NCBI GenBank assembly: GCA_015680685.1
Contig: MNCI01002224.1
Location: 19,379 to 83,378 of the forward strand
Length of the DNA: 64,000 bases
From: Gnetum montanum
Taxonomy: Eukaryota > Streptophyta > Gnetopsida > Gnetales > Gnetaceae
Direction of reading: 5' to 3'
Numbering within the stretch: the first letter of the stretch is position 1; every line of letters starts with the position of its first letter. Shown piece by piece: positions 1 to 11,442 of this stretch. The position numbers and the translations under genes are program-made. The notes beneath the pieces were generated by a model. The model ran no database searches, was not told the origin of the DNA, and saw only the letters and a list, made by a program, of their open reading frames with translations.

Positions 1-3
1 AAA

Positions 4-1011
4 ATGCTTGGATTTGTAGCATCAGAGGCAGGGATACGGATAGACCCCGATAAGGTTAAGGCCATTACAAACCTAAAACCACCTAGTAACCTAACCGAAC
101 TTCGAGGGATACAGGGTCGGTTACAGTTCATCAGGAGGTTCATAGAAAATCTGACGAGAAAACTCACGCCTATGAACCACCTACTATGCAAAAATGTTCA
201 TTTTGAATGGACCCCGTAGTGCCAAGAAGCATTTGACAACGTTAAAACAACACTCGCTCGGCTACCCACTATATTCCCACCCAAAAACGACAGGCTGTTT
301 TACATCTACCTGGCCACATCAGAATCATCAATTGCATCCATGCTGTGCCAAAAACGAGATGACGGAACTGAAGTCCCTGTATACTATCTGAGCCATGCAT
401 TGGTTGCCCACGAAAAAAGATACAACGACGTAGAGAAGTCATGTTTAACTTTGGTTTTCTCTTTAAAGAAATGGCGACATTATCTGTTCCAAAATCAAGT
501 TAACATAATTTGCAAAGATAATGTACGCAGAGCTATAACTAGAAACATCTACGAATCCAGCAGGATAGCCCATTGGAAGGCAATCATAGCTGAGTTTGAC
601 CTTCACTACGAGGCACAATCGTCAATAAAAGGTCAAGCCATAGCAAATCAAATGACCACGTCACCAACACATGATCCAGGCACAATAGAACCCGAATTCC
701 CAGACGAAAACATAAATGCAATAGATACAGTACCAGATGACTATGATGCGATTCTGAACTTCGATGGAGCATCCACCTCTCGAGGAGGGAGTGCCGCCGC
801 CATAATCACATACCCCTCTGGAGAAATTAAACCTTTTGCCTATCGCTTCAACTTTCACTGTACTAACAACGTAGCAGAGTATGAAGGTCTCCTCAGAGGC
901 CTCGCGGCCGCACTAGCTTCGGACATTACACGGCTTGCAGTCAAAGGGAACTCGCAACTAGTCGTAAACCAAGTCACAGACGTCTATACGTGTAAAGCGC
1001 AACACCTATAA
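4..1011 (+). pseudogene. pol remnant: RT tail, RNase H and second RNase H
   Basis: Read in one frame. Codons 1-70 are the end of a Ty3 reverse transcriptase (thumb/connection: LGFVAS, then the KVKAI..L.PP.N..ELRG block). About 340-600 is the RT-linked RNase H (YYLSHALVAHEKRY, then a RHYLF block). From about 745 a second RNase H starts with FDGAS and continues with NNVAEYEGL, as in Tat elements. An in-frame TAG at 217-219 and TAA at 1009-1011 break the frame, but no frameshift is seen. In the second RNase H the conserved acidic residue of the G-D-S motif reads G-N-S (about 946-954), so this copy would be catalytically dead even without the stops. Confidence 0.85.
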
Positions 1012-1023
1012 CCATACTGTGAT

Positions 1024-2238
1024 TTGGCCAAACACCTACTTAAACAATTCAAAAATGTTGATGTCCAACATATCTCTAGGAATGACAATACCATAGCAGA
1101 CGCGTTAGAAACCTTGGCATTAAACATATCCCTTGACATGTTTCACGCACTGCCAAGCTCCGTAACCAGTTGTGTTGAGCCCATAACCAACACTCTCGAC
1201 ATGCTACCAATCGCATCTGTTAGTACAACACACGCTAACGTATGGTACGACGACGTAAAGGAATACCTTCTGCGCGGCGAAACGCCACAACATTTAACCA
1301 ACGCACAAAAGGATGCAGTACGCAAACGTTCTAAACAGTACACACTAATAGGGGATACATTGTGTCGCCGATCCTACAAAGGCATACTGCTGACATGCGT
1401 CAATAGTACCGAAGCCCAAACAATTGTCGAACAGGTGCACGACGGAATATGCGGGGGACACATTGCACCAAAGGCAATGGCAACCAAAATAAGACGCTTA
1501 GGCTACTATTGGCCACACATGGAATACGATTGTCTGTCCAAGGTTAAAACATGTAGTACTTGTCAAGAACACAGTAATCTAATCCATGTACCACCAAATG
1601 AGTTGCATACAGCGCAAATCACATGGCCCTTCCAGAAGTGGGGATTGGACCTTATAGGCCCGATAACACCCACATCTTCTGCCGGGCATGGTTTCATCAT
1701 AACAGCAACTGAATATTTCACGAAATGGGTAGAAGCTGNTACCCAAAGTAAACGAAGATGGCACAAACAACTGGTGTATGCATTGTGGGCATATCGTACT
1801 ACATATCGGACTTCGATAGGTAAGACTCCATACAGTCTTGTTTATGGTTCAGAAGCTGTTTTGCCTTTAGAATTATAGGTACCGTCCCTAAGGATCACGC
1901 TTTTTGGACTCCTCGATGACGAGCAAAACAACGATCTACGCATCATTGACCTGGACTCAGTGGAGGAGGAGCGCATGCGCGCACTCGATTAGATCGAATG
2001 GTACCAGAAACAACAACAGCAACGACATCGACATAACATCCATAAGCACCCCATCAAAGAAGGAGACCTTGTGCTTAAAGCTGTTCGTGAACACCCCGAT
2101 AAATTCTCAGTCAACTGGGAATGACCTTATCTAGTCATCAAAGCATTTGACAACGGGGCATTCAAGCTAGCTGACATGGACGGAAAAGAGTTTGCAAATC
2201 CAACCAATCACTTATTCCTAAAACCGTTCTATACATGA
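1024..2238 (+). pseudogene. pol remnant: integrase with internal loss
   Basis: Continues the frame of the upstream pol remnant. About 1430-1570 is an HHCC integrase zinc finger (VHDG, GGH, then C-S-T-C), followed by WGLDLIGP, which holds the first catalytic Asp. After FTKWVEA the sequence hits an N at 1739 and resumes at ALWAYRTTYRTSIGKTPY, so roughly 85-100 residues with the second Asp and the Glu are missing. The tail is recognisable to LKPFYT and the TGA at 2236-2238. In-frame stops lie at 1876, 1990 and 2122. The loss coincides with the N, so it may be an assembly gap rather than a real deletion. Confidence 0.85.
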
Positions 2239-2253
2239 ATTCGAACTCAGGTA

Positions 2254-2391
2254 CAGAATAGTCCTGGAATCATGACTATAAACTGATACCACAGAATAGT
2301 CCTGGAATCATGACTATAAACTGATACCACAGAATAGTCCTGGAATCATGACTATAAACTGATACCACAAAACAGTCCTGGGTTATGACTT
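2254..2391 (+). repeat. 38-bp tandem repeat after pol
   Basis: The block beginning CAGAATAGTCCTGG starts at 2254, 2292 and 2330, giving a 38-bp period, with a degraded fourth unit. Looser relatives carrying GTCCGCTAAGACTATAAAC continue to about 2560. The repeat sits in the 3' untranslated zone between the pol stop and the LTR, where Tat-group elements often carry tandem repeats. Confidence 0.9.
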
Positions 2392-2559
2392 TAAACTAAC
2401 ACCACGAAGTCCGCTAAGACTATAAACTAGCTCGCCTCTTCATGGTCCGCTAAGACTCAAAACTGGCAACATAACGTCTGCCACGACGCTAAACGGGCAA
2501 TGTCCGACGGGTTACGACACAAAACTAACCCATGATAGTCCGCTAAGACTATAAACTGG

Positions 2560-3660
2560 CGCGTTCATCTTCAACTCTTCATTCCACAGCCACATTCATT
2601 TATCAGAATCCTTGCATCCCTCATCAGCATCGTCGACATTCACATTCAATACTCAGAATCGCCTCAATATTTTGTTCACCTGCAGCTGTTTAAGTCTAAA
2701 CTCATTAATTCACACATGGTTTTCTTGTCTCTTTGGAGTTGTGTTTGCAGGATGATGCTCGGAAGTTCTCGTACGAGAGTACGTTTCATCATAGACAGCA
2801 AGATGAGGCGATGTCCATGTTGTCCACCTAGCAAGACTAAATCGAACCGTTAACCCGCACATTCCCATTCCCCAAAAACCCACCATCTATTTACCAAACT
2901 ATTGCACACTGCAAAACGTTATAGCAGTCGCAACACACAGAACACAATATTCACGCATGAGTACAAGGACAAAGTCAAAAAAAAACGAGACCCTTGGCAC
3001 TTCCCATATAAGCCCCAGGCGGGAAGGTATCGGTCTTGAAAATGCGTACTCATGTCAAAAACAGTCAAGAAACATCCTCTCTCATGGCTTTTGCTCTTCG
3101 CTAACAGTTTCCCCAAAGAAGGGAGCTGTTCCTCCAAAGAATGCAAAACATCACCTCGTGGCTTTGGTAGTGACAACCGGTTCTCTTGAAAAATTACCAA
3201 GAGCACTGTTCCGCCAAAGGACACACATCACATGCTTGAATTCCGAGTCTGCCAAAAGATGGCTATCAACAAGGATCGGCATGCCGCACACCTGAGCATC
3301 CCATTTTCCTAGCATGATTCCTTGGGCAGCCACCGACCCCCACGATCCCTTCCCTCCTGCCAGTTACCAATCTCGTCTTTTCAATCCCATTCACCACTGA
3401 ACACGGTACGATGATGTCTGGTCAAGTGGCAAAGGACAAAGCTTCTATCAAGCTGTTTGTGATGTTTTGCGCTTCTTTGTCGACGCTTCTCGGGTCGATT
3501 CCTCCAAGCATCAACAAAGAGGGGCCAATGAAACACCACAAAAATTTTGAGTTTAGCATTTGTCTGATAAGAAGCAGATCCCCGTAACCTACAGACAATC
3601 TTGGCCACATTTGAGGCCATACAGGGCAACTCTGAGAATCGAAACACCTGGTTTTTACCA
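2560..3660 (+). other. 3' noncoding zone and probable start of LTR
   Basis: No coding sequence is supported here. The stretch at 2715-2760 (TTTTCTTGTCTCTTTGGAG, then a GCAGGATGATGC block) is related to 54380-54430 read on - and to 32285-32325 on +. About 3500-3550 (CAACAAAGAGGGGCCAATGA) is related to 37930 on + and to 53530 on -. These shared blocks tie the elements at 1-4527, 28900-38250 and 51941-64000 into one superfamily. The exact LTR start could not be placed. Confidence 0.5.
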
Positions 3661-3667
3661 ACTGTTG

Positions 3668-4090
3668 CGCCAGCGTCTACGCCTGGCGTCTACGCCCAGC
3701 GTACACGCCCAGCACTCCAGCGTATACACCCAGCGTATACGCCTAACACTCCAGCGTATACACCCAGCTCTCCGGTGTACACGCCCAGGTACGGCAAATG
3801 CACACGCTCGACGACAGGATCTCCAATGGCAGCATGAAGATTACACCGAAGAGCAAGGATTGAAGCAAGTGGACATCCTTCGGCGTATATGCCCGGTGTA
3901 TACGCCCAACATTCACCAGCGTATACGCCCAGTGTATACGCCTGACGTCCAGCATCCATCAGCGTATACGCCCCAGCGTATACGCCAACGTCCATCCAAG
4001 TCCACGCCCAGCGTATACGCCGGCCTGTTGTAGCATATACGCCCAGCGTATACCGAGTTTCTAAATTGTAACGCCCGGTCTATACGCCAC
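3668..4090 (+). repeat. Palindromic GTATACGCC repeat array in LTR U3
   Basis: More than a dozen copies of short units built on CAGCGTATACGCCC, many containing the self-complementary core GGCGTATACGCC. They lie directly upstream of the TATA box at 4128. Translations of this block give meaningless Tyr/Pro/Arg repeats on both strands. Position upstream of a TATA box suggests U3 enhancer-like repeats, which is inference. Confidence 0.85.
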
Positions 4091-4127
4091 GTGTCTCCCA
4101 GTCCGGTTTTCCCGGTAACCCTACCCC

Positions 4128-4135
4128 TATAAATA
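4128..4135 (+). promoter_or_regulatory. LTR TATA box
   Basis: TATAAATA inside CCCTATAAATAGCCC, just after the palindromic repeat array and 8 bases before the N at 4143. It is the expected core promoter of the LTR on +. Confidence 0.65.
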
Positions 4136-4143
4136 GCCCAGTN

Positions 4144-4527
4144 TGCTCCGTTTGCGCCCGCATACGCCCACTATTTACACCATTTATGTTTGCTTACGCC
4201 CTACATTTATTTACGCTGTCCACGCCTGTATATGCTTACGCTGTGCTTATATTTGTTTACGCTGTTTACGCCCGACCCTATTTACCTCCCTTACGCTTAC
4301 GCTCTGTCAACACCTGTTTCACTATTTACGCTCTGTTTACGCATAACCCAGCGTGTAACGCTTCGGCGGCGCTCGAGGAAATCCTTGTCTGATCCGCGTG
4401 CAGACCACCCAAGGTACCTTACCTTCGTGCATTCCAGCACGCCCTCAAGCGAAGGTGGGGTCATCTGCGCTCGTCCTACGATCCCGCGGTCTCTGTTTTC
4501 CTTTCCAGCCGGGGACTGACGATTTCA
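4144..4527 (+). repeat. Probable R-U5 part of the LTR
   Basis: Downstream of the TATA box. 4150-4350 is rich in TTTACGCTGT-like short repeats. 4360-4527 is unusually GC-rich for the window and ends GGGACTGACGATTTCA. After 4527 the DNA switches to gag coding on -. No primer-binding site follows, as expected for the 3' LTR of a + strand element. Confidence 0.5.
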
Positions 4528-6640
4528 GGCAGTACAAATGTCATCTTTTAAGGCTAGACAATAATCTATGTCATGACCACAAAGTTGGTGGTAGTCACAA
4601 AACCGTTCCAACCTAAAGTTCTTAGGAACTGGAGGCCCGTTGGGCATAGCCATGGAGGGGTTCCTAAGGAGTTCGCAATACCATTGATGCTATTTGGTTT
4701 CCTCCTCTAACATCCACTTATGTTGGATGTACCCAGCCCGCAATAATTTCTTCAGAAGTTCTAAAGGCTTTACAAGTAGAGGCATGTATTTCGAGCTATT
4801 TTTATGCTTGAAATTGGGTTTAGCCAGGGTTGATGCCTCTGGTGCTGATGTGGAGGGTTGGGTAGCGTTACTTGGGCTATGCATTGGATTAGTTGATGCT
4901 ATTTCTACTTTCTTCTTATTTTTGATGTTGGGCTTGGCCTTGTTGGCCACGGTGGCCACCATGGCCATTGTAGCTTTGCCCTTTTCTTTGTCTGTTTTGG
5001 TATATGTGTTTTTATATGCAACATAGTCTAAATCCTTACTGGCTTTAGCCATTTCTTGAATGCTCTTTGTCTGGGTGAAAGCTTGACTGAGAGAGCATGG
5101 GGCTAGGTAATATAGCTTGGATTTGATAAAATCATTTACTGCCCCCTTGAAGATGGCCAGCAAATGGGCCTCCACGATAGGCTCACGGATCTCATTTAAG
5201 GTGGCACTCTACCACTATATAAACCATTGCATAGACTCTAGTGGGTCTTGCTTAATACACATTAACTGATCTAGCATGACTTTGGGCTTCAAGTTATATT
5301 TAAAGTGGGTTACAAACTGGGTTAGTAGCTCCTCCAATGTCAAGATGGAGAAGCGTGGGAGTGTGCAGTACCAGTCTAAAGCTTTACCTATCAGAGACAT
5401 ATCAAAGACATGAATAATGGTATGCAGCCATTTTTGTAGCAACAAAGACCCAAATCTAAATGTAACTACATGTGCATTAGGGTCTCCCTCCTCATTGTAT
5501 TTTGTGAATTTGGGGAGTGGCATCCTAGGAGGTAACATAAACGTGGGAACCACCGGGTTGATGGGGTCATCATGGTAGAAATCCATGACCTGCACCATGT
5601 CAGAAATGGTGACTTTGAGCCATTTAACCTCTTCAATAAGGATTTGGATAAGTTGAAACACTTGATCCAGACTTGGAGATCACACAAATGGTTGTGGAGT
5701 TGCAGGTGTAACCATCATTGGTGGTGTAGTAGGGGCAGTGGCCTGGCTCATAGGGGGTGTTGTTGGGGCTATCCTCGCAAAAGGTGTTACTTGTGATGTC
5801 CACCACCCAGTGGGTGGTGTTTTCAGAGTGGCAACCACTGGTGGTGTAGTAGGGTTAGTCATTTACATGCCCAATGGGATGAGCCATAGTCCCATGCTTG
5901 GTTGTGAGACCTGCAGGACTTGGTGTGCTTGGTGGTAAGAGTAATGTGGTATTTGGTGGGGCTACGAGATAGAAAGAAAAGTGGCTGGGGTCCACCATGT
6001 GGTTGGGGCAGGGCCTACCTCTGATGCTAGAACAGGTGTAGATGATGCAATAGGAGTGTAGACCCCATGCAGCTATGAGGCAGACATGGTATCCACATAA
6101 GGCAACATAGCTGTGATCAATGCTTGATACAGAGATAGGAAAAAATGAGGAGGGAGAGTGTCTAGGTATGCAACTAAGGGAGGTGCATGTTGATACACTG
6201 AGGATACAAGATGGCTACCCATGGCTAATGAAAACATAGATTAAGGTAAATTCATGGCAATCACAAAGGGAGCTATCAAAAAAAGTAGGTTTGACCTAAA
6301 GGCTATGGTAGGAGGGATGGTCATAGGGTAAGTTTGGCCATCCCCCTCAAACTGGGATTCCATGTTTTCCTGCCCATCATAGAATGCTTCATCGTAATGG
6401 AATGCCACATTCCACTCCCTACGCTTACTAACTCGTAGTAGCTGATCAAAGATCCATTGATATGTCTCTGTCAAGGGGATGGCAACGTTGGGATTAGGTA
6501 CAAACTCCCTCTTGTTCTAATAGAGAAACTCAAAAATATGTTTTTGCTCGAGTTCTTGGTGATCCAGGGGCAAATTTGCCTAGATCTTTGCATAGATAAA
6601 GCCGTAACACTCTACATCTTGTGCCAAGAACTCAAGTGAC
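4528..6640 (-). pseudogene. gag remnant, Tat-like element A
   Basis: Structural polyprotein. Read on -, the N-terminal part (about 6640-6241) includes LTETYQWIFDQLL. The capsid-like core (about 5661-5215) has FTKYNEEGDPNAHV and ALDWYCTLPR, the usual Retrotrans_gag landmarks, followed by QAFTQTKSIQEMAKAS (5175-4690). About 4615-4530 gives a nucleocapsid motif FCDYHQLCGHDIDYCLALK, with C, H and C residues retained. Stops and frame changes between blocks show it is dead. The start codon is not clear, and the protease is absent because the element is truncated at 4528. Confidence 0.8.
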
Positions 6641-6991
6641 AAATTTCAAATCCTAAGGGATTGGCATGGCGCCAGCACTGGGCTAGGTGGCCGCTCAGCA
6701 CCCATGGTGCTTTGGGCCAAGAAAGGAGCCTCAAGCCTCAAGGTGGAAGCAGTGGTTGTTGTCGGAATCATCTTGCATGGTAAAAAGAAGGGATCACAAA
6801 CTAGAGACACAGAAATCGATAGGAGATGGGAGGCTTTTCGTCCTACCGGGTTCCAAAGGAACCATCATGGTGACCAATCTACATCACACGATGCGTAAAC
6901 AACTAGAAAAGGGTGTCACATTTATGCTAGTGCATGAAGGGGTACATAGAGCATGCAGGACTACCCATAGCACACGGAAGATGCATGTTCA

Positions 6992-7010
6992 GGCCCTCCT
7001 TCTAGTGGCA
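6992..7010 (-). promoter_or_regulatory. Primer-binding site, element A
   Basis: On - this reads TGCCACTAGAAGGAGGGCC. It matches the PBS of the element at 51941-64000 (TGGTGCTAGAAGGAGGGCC) apart from three bases, and sits between the gag leader and the LTR. The exact tRNA was not identified with certainty. Confidence 0.75.
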
Positions 7011-7660
7011 AAAATTGTAGCAATTGAAAACATCGATGGCTAGAACACTGAGAGGTTGTCGGGTGAACAGTTTAACCCTAAATCAGTGCGAGGGCCATGC
7101 TAGAGAAAAATGGAAGTGGGGCATCCTGAATGGTCTGGTCGATCAAACAGAGACTTAATCGGTGTACCTTAACCTTATGTAAACGTTTGTTCCAAAAGCA
7201 AGACATGTGAGATAAACTAATGATCAATAAATGTAAGATGGAAAAAATAATGCAAAACAATTATTATAATGAGGAAATAGCAAAATAAACTCAGGTGGGA
7301 AAATGCACCACCCCAAGGTCGCAGATTTGGTTCTTAGCCTTGTTTGAAAGGTGTACAATAGGTTATGCAACGCTGGAGAGACACTGCTTACATCAAGCGG
7401 TATAGTCACAATTCTTCTGCTTGCCAATCTATTTGCTAAGATGTCAAAATTATTGACTCATAAAGGGATGTTTGGAGCCAACCAGAAAGCTCAAAGGTAA
7501 CTAGAATTCTCAAGAAAAATGCCAACTATGCTTTCTAAAAGCCAACTGCACGCAAAAGGCCAACCAAGCCAATTGCTCTTGCCAGCATCAAAAAAACCAA
7601 CCAATCTTTTTTTGCTAACAACAAAATTTTTTTCAACCTCTCGAGCATTGTTTTCCAAGG

Positions 7661-7669
7661 TATTTATAA
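7661..7669 (-). promoter_or_regulatory. LTR TATA box, element A
   Basis: TTATAAATA on -, about 650 bases upstream of the PBS and downstream of the U3 palindromic repeats. Confidence 0.5.
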
Positions 7670-8089
7670 GGCCAGGAGTAGGAGAGAAATGTGTTTTGGA
7701 TGCCACATGTCCTAGACCCCACAAGATGTTAACATGACCGTACCATGTAGATGTGCGAAACTGGATGCAAACTTTGTTATGCTGTGACTATACCGTCAGC
7801 ACGTCATGTGCCAAGATCTAGTGTGCCAAAAATGTGACCAAAGTGGAGCCTATGCTCTAGTACTACATCTTCCTTGCTATTGCAAGTAGGGTCAAGCATA
7901 GGGACAATGTTTTGGGAGCTGACTAGGGGATGCAAAGTGGAGTGGAATTGCTGATTTTGCTAAAGAGATGCCAGAGTGAGGAAAATTGCTATCAACAAGT
8001 TCTAGAGTTACCTGAAGACATCTTTCTACTCTTGTACCAGTGTTGCACTATTCATGCTAGAGAACACATTGGCGTAGCATGAGTGGCTG

Positions 8090-8612
8090 CTTTCTATGTT
8101 GTGCTACGCTACGTAGTGTAGCATAGCATAGCCACTAGTCTTGACTAAAATTTGCACAAGAGTTGAAGAGCATTTTTTTGCAAATTTCTTCCTTCATGCT
8201 GAAGAGCTTTTAAACTCACTAAACTCATGTTTGAAATGCTTTTTCTGCTTTTGCATTGTTGCTATGCTGTTTTATGCTACATAGCGTAGCAGCCAACGTA
8301 TTTTGCTTTTTCATTCAATCCGCCATTTTCTAGCAAGGAATTTTGCTCAAGGCCTAAGGGCTAAGCAAGGAAACCAATTTTGGAGGCTGAGGTGTTGCCA
8401 ACTGTAACTTTCTAGTTAGAATCACTTGGCAAGATAGGCCTTTCTGCTTTGCGTTTACTACATTTTGTTATGCTACATAGCGTAGCATAGCGTAGCATCT
8501 TGCGTTGATGACTTGTTTTTCAATCATTCTATCACTTAGCACTTGGTCGCTTGAGCAATTATCTTTCGAAGCTTGCTACGCTACATAGCATAGCGTAGCA
8601 TAGCAGACTTCT
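8090..8612 (-). repeat. GCTACATAGCGTAGC palindromic clusters in U3
   Basis: Four clusters, near 8105-8140, 8270-8295, 8463-8497 and 8572-8607, are built from TATGCTACATAGCGTAGCATAG-like units, which are largely self-complementary. They lie upstream of the TATA box at 7661-7669 on -, as the GTATACGCC array does in the neighbouring element. Confidence 0.8.
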
Positions 8613-8899
8613 TCACTAGAAAAATTGCCAAACTTTTTTGCTCATCTCAAACACTTTTGGCAACTCCCAGCATAATTTTTGGGTAGACTGTCAGCCGAGT
8701 TAATTGTCCAGTTGGGCAGACCAAAGAGTCCATTAGGCCTATCAGCTCTAGAGATAGAAAACTTGCCAAACTGGATAGTTCAACCTTAGTGCCTACATTT
8801 TCCTATTGAACTTTCATGATGCTGCACTTGTGGAAGCCCTTGCCTAAATTCCAAGACCCTGTTGAAGCATGAGGGTCCTAAAATTTTATGGTGTTTCAC

Positions 8900-10700
8900 A
8901 TCCTACCATGTTGAGGTCTATGCTCATTATTGCCATACATAAGGCACAACGTGTGTCTTAGTCCACCTCCTTGTTATCATCTATGCCCTTTACAACATAA
9001 CCTCATCCCATGCAGCCAACATCAATGATGTCTACCTTACCATCTCCCTTTGTCATGACAGAAGGACCCTTATCAAGACCCCAAGAAACATAGGCCTCTC
9101 ATACTCCCTTTGCTCTCTTTCTACTACATATCCTAACTCAAATTTCTTTCTCCTTGTTTAACCCACCTATGATGGTGGTCACATGACCTCTCCCCTCTAT
9201 GCCAATGTCAATTGTATAGTCTCAAGCCACTCAACTCTCTTCACAACCATTAACATAAATACCACAGTCCACAAGGATGCCCCAAGACTTGGATTAAGCC
9301 TTTCAAATGATCCAAGACCTTACCAAAGAGCTACACAAACTCAAGGCCAGTACAACTAAGATAGTTAAGGTTCTAGATGTTTACCAAGATGATCCTATAA
9401 ATCTTACTATGTCTCAAATAACCTTACCTATGAGCATGCCTATATCAAATTTCACCAAATACGATGGTGAAGGAGATCCCAATGCACATCTAGTTATCAT
9501 CTAGCCTGAGTACCTCTTTTTGCATGTTTGGCCTCATACGATATTACAAATTTTTTTGCATATCCTTCAAGGGAAAGACTTTAGATTGGTATTGAACCTT
9601 GCCTAGGGGTTCCATCTCTTCCCTTGAAAACATAATAGGCCAATTTATTAATTGATTCAAATACAACTTGAAGCTAGATGCCACCTTGGATCAACTAATG
9701 AAGGTGAAGCAGGGGCCACTTGAGCTAGTCAAAATATTCAATCAAAGATGGAATTTAATCCTCAATAAGATTCCAAAGCCTATCTCTAAATCTCACAACT
9801 TATCCATCTACAATGGAATAGTAAATAACTTCATTAAGTCAAAGCTTTACTACTTAGAGCCCCAATCACTAAGCCAAGCCTTCTCATAAATCAAGAACAT
9901 CGAGGAGGTAGCTAAGGCTAGCAATAATCCAACCTATGTGAAATATAAAAACCAACACACAAGGAGGGATAGCAATAAAACTAGATAAGAACATACAACC
10001 ATGGCTGCAGTAACAAAAGTTTCAAAACAAGGGGAAAGGTGAGAATCACTGTCATGCAACACATCCCAAGATTCATTACAACCATCCACTTCCTATGCCC
10101 AAAATCAACCAAGACCAAAATTTCGGTGAAAGAATAGCTCTAAGTACATAAGGTTGCCTATGAAGCCCTCTAAGATTTTAGAGTAGTTGCTTAAAGACAA
10201 CAATATACAACATAAGCAACTATATAAAGAAGTTCATAAGAGGCATGATCATCTTTGTGACATAGCTAGAGATTTAACAATAGCAATCAAAGATGATCCA
10301 AAGATACTGAACTACTTTAAACTGGATAGGTTTTTCCATTATCATCAAATTTCTGGTCATGGCATCAATTTTTTCCTAGCATTAAAAGATGACCTCTAGA
10401 AGATGATAAACTATAGAGAGTTGATGTTGAATAAGCTAAACTTTCCAACCACTAATAAAAACTCTTACATTGTAACCTCATTCATAGAAACCAAATGGTC
10501 TAATCCTCCTAGGGAATCCTTTGTCATATGAGTATCACCTCCTCCATTTCCTAAGAAGCGTTTCATCACATGTGTTCCTACTTCAATGACATCAATTGCA
10601 CAATCAAGACCATGAATTACCAATCCTGCAAAGCCTAGGAAACCATTTCTTATTTGGGTCCCTTCACCTTCAACAAGAAAAATCATGACAACCTATGATC
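8900..10700 (+). pseudogene. gag remnant, Tat-like element B
   Basis: About 9307-9500 carries FTKYDGEGDPNAHLV. 9590-9890 carries LDWY, then FKYNLKLDATLDQLMKVKQG and SKLYYLEPQSLSQAF, all shared with the other two copies. 10290-10400 has the nucleocapsid-like block HYHQISGHGINFFLALKDD, in which the cysteines of a CCHC finger are replaced (F in place of C). Several in-frame stops occur, for example after HLVII at 9502. The copy is clearly non-functional. Confidence 0.8.
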
Positions 10701-10779
10701 AAAGCCCACACTCACTAACAAAGAACCAATCCACTTTATCATTGAACAAGCTTCACTTAGGGAAAATGGACATCAATCC

Positions 10780-11440
10780 ATGCTCAACTTTCATGATAGT
10801 GAGGTAAATATTGACTCTCAAAATGAAGAATTGTTATATGATCCTCTCCTCATTACTATATGTGTTGGTAAGTACAAGGTTCATTGTGTTCATGTGGATG
10901 ATGGAATGACAACTAATATAGTACTCTTTTCCATTATTAATAAACTAGGCTTGATTGAGAACATTCAAAAAACTACTACATTAGCACTCAAGTCATTTAA
11001 TGAATCATAAGTAGTGGTGTGAGGTTCTGTCTCCTTGAATTTTGAAGTTGGTGAATAATTCCCTACATCCACCAACTTCCTAGTGGTTGAGGAGATACCT
11101 GGCTTCAACTTGATGCTAGGGAGGCCATGGTTAGCTAAGCTTCACATAGTCTCATCTCCTATACATTAGGAGATTTACCTACCATATGAGGGTGGTGAAA
11201 TTTTCATTCATGGGGATAATATGTCAATACCTTTAGTTAACTATCTTAACATCAACCAAGGTTTAGAGGTGGCATTTCAAGAGAAAACTCCCAATACTCA
11301 TACTAGGGCTACCAATAATAAAGACAATAATGATGCTATCAATATCAAATCTACAACATTGGATGATCAACAAAAATGCATGTAGCTTATCATGTTGAAT
11401 AAGAGAGATGGTGAGCACAAGATCATTCCAAAGGTACTCA
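10780..11440 (+). pseudogene. Retroviral-type aspartic protease remnant, element B
   Basis: Includes VHCVHVDDGMTTNIV at the place of the catalytic D-T/S-G, then the flap-to-end landmark FNLMLGRPWLAKL (about 11100-11140), typical of Ty3/gypsy Gag-Pro proteins. An in-frame TAA after FNES (11008-11010) and another in V-G-E-stop break the frame. The D-D-G in place of D-S/T-G is shared with element C, so it may be a family trait rather than decay. Confidence 0.7.
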
Positions 11441-11442
11441 TT

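Larger units (their letters stand above)
1..4527 (+). mobile_element. Tat-like Ty3/gypsy element, 3' half (5' part outside window)
   Basis: The window opens inside the reverse transcriptase/RNase H part of a Ty3/gypsy pol gene. Order on + is RT tail, RNase H, a second RNase H, integrase, a 3' noncoding zone with 38-bp tandem repeats, then a GC-rich LTR-like block with a TATA box. Two RNase H domains in one pol are typical of the Tat/Ogre group. The right end is set at 4527, where a TTTCA end meets gag coding of another element on the opposite strand; that boundary is inferred. Single N bases at 1739 and 4143 mark assembly joins inside it. Confidence 0.8.
4528..8870 (-). mobile_element. Tat-like element A: gag, PBS and 5' LTR on -
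   Basis: Read on -: an LTR (about 8870 down to 7011), a primer-binding site, a leader, then gag, cut off at 4528 by the LTR of the neighbouring element. Its gag matches those at 8900-10700 and 59393-61966, so three copies of one family lie in the window. The missing pol end suggests that the element at 1-4527 inserted here or that a deletion joined them. The upper LTR boundary is not resolved. Confidence 0.7.
7011..8870 (-). repeat. 5' LTR of element A
   Basis: It follows the PBS on - and contains a TATA box at 7661-7669 and a U3 zone with palindromic repeats at 8090-8612. No coding sequence is supported; the overlapping short ORFs around 7491-7737 on both strands are chance. Only the PBS-proximal end is firm. 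The far end lies somewhere between 8620 and 8900, where gag of the next element begins. Confidence 0.6.

Noticed and set aside
3560-4033. 157-codon ORF with Arg/Ile/Tyr/Pro repeats
   Set aside because: It lies over the GTATACGCC array, and similar repeat peptides appear in other frames and on the other strand; a by-product of the DNA repeat.
7491-7737. Overlapping ORFs on both strands
   Set aside because: They lie in the LTR of element A and have no recognisable domain; chance open frames.
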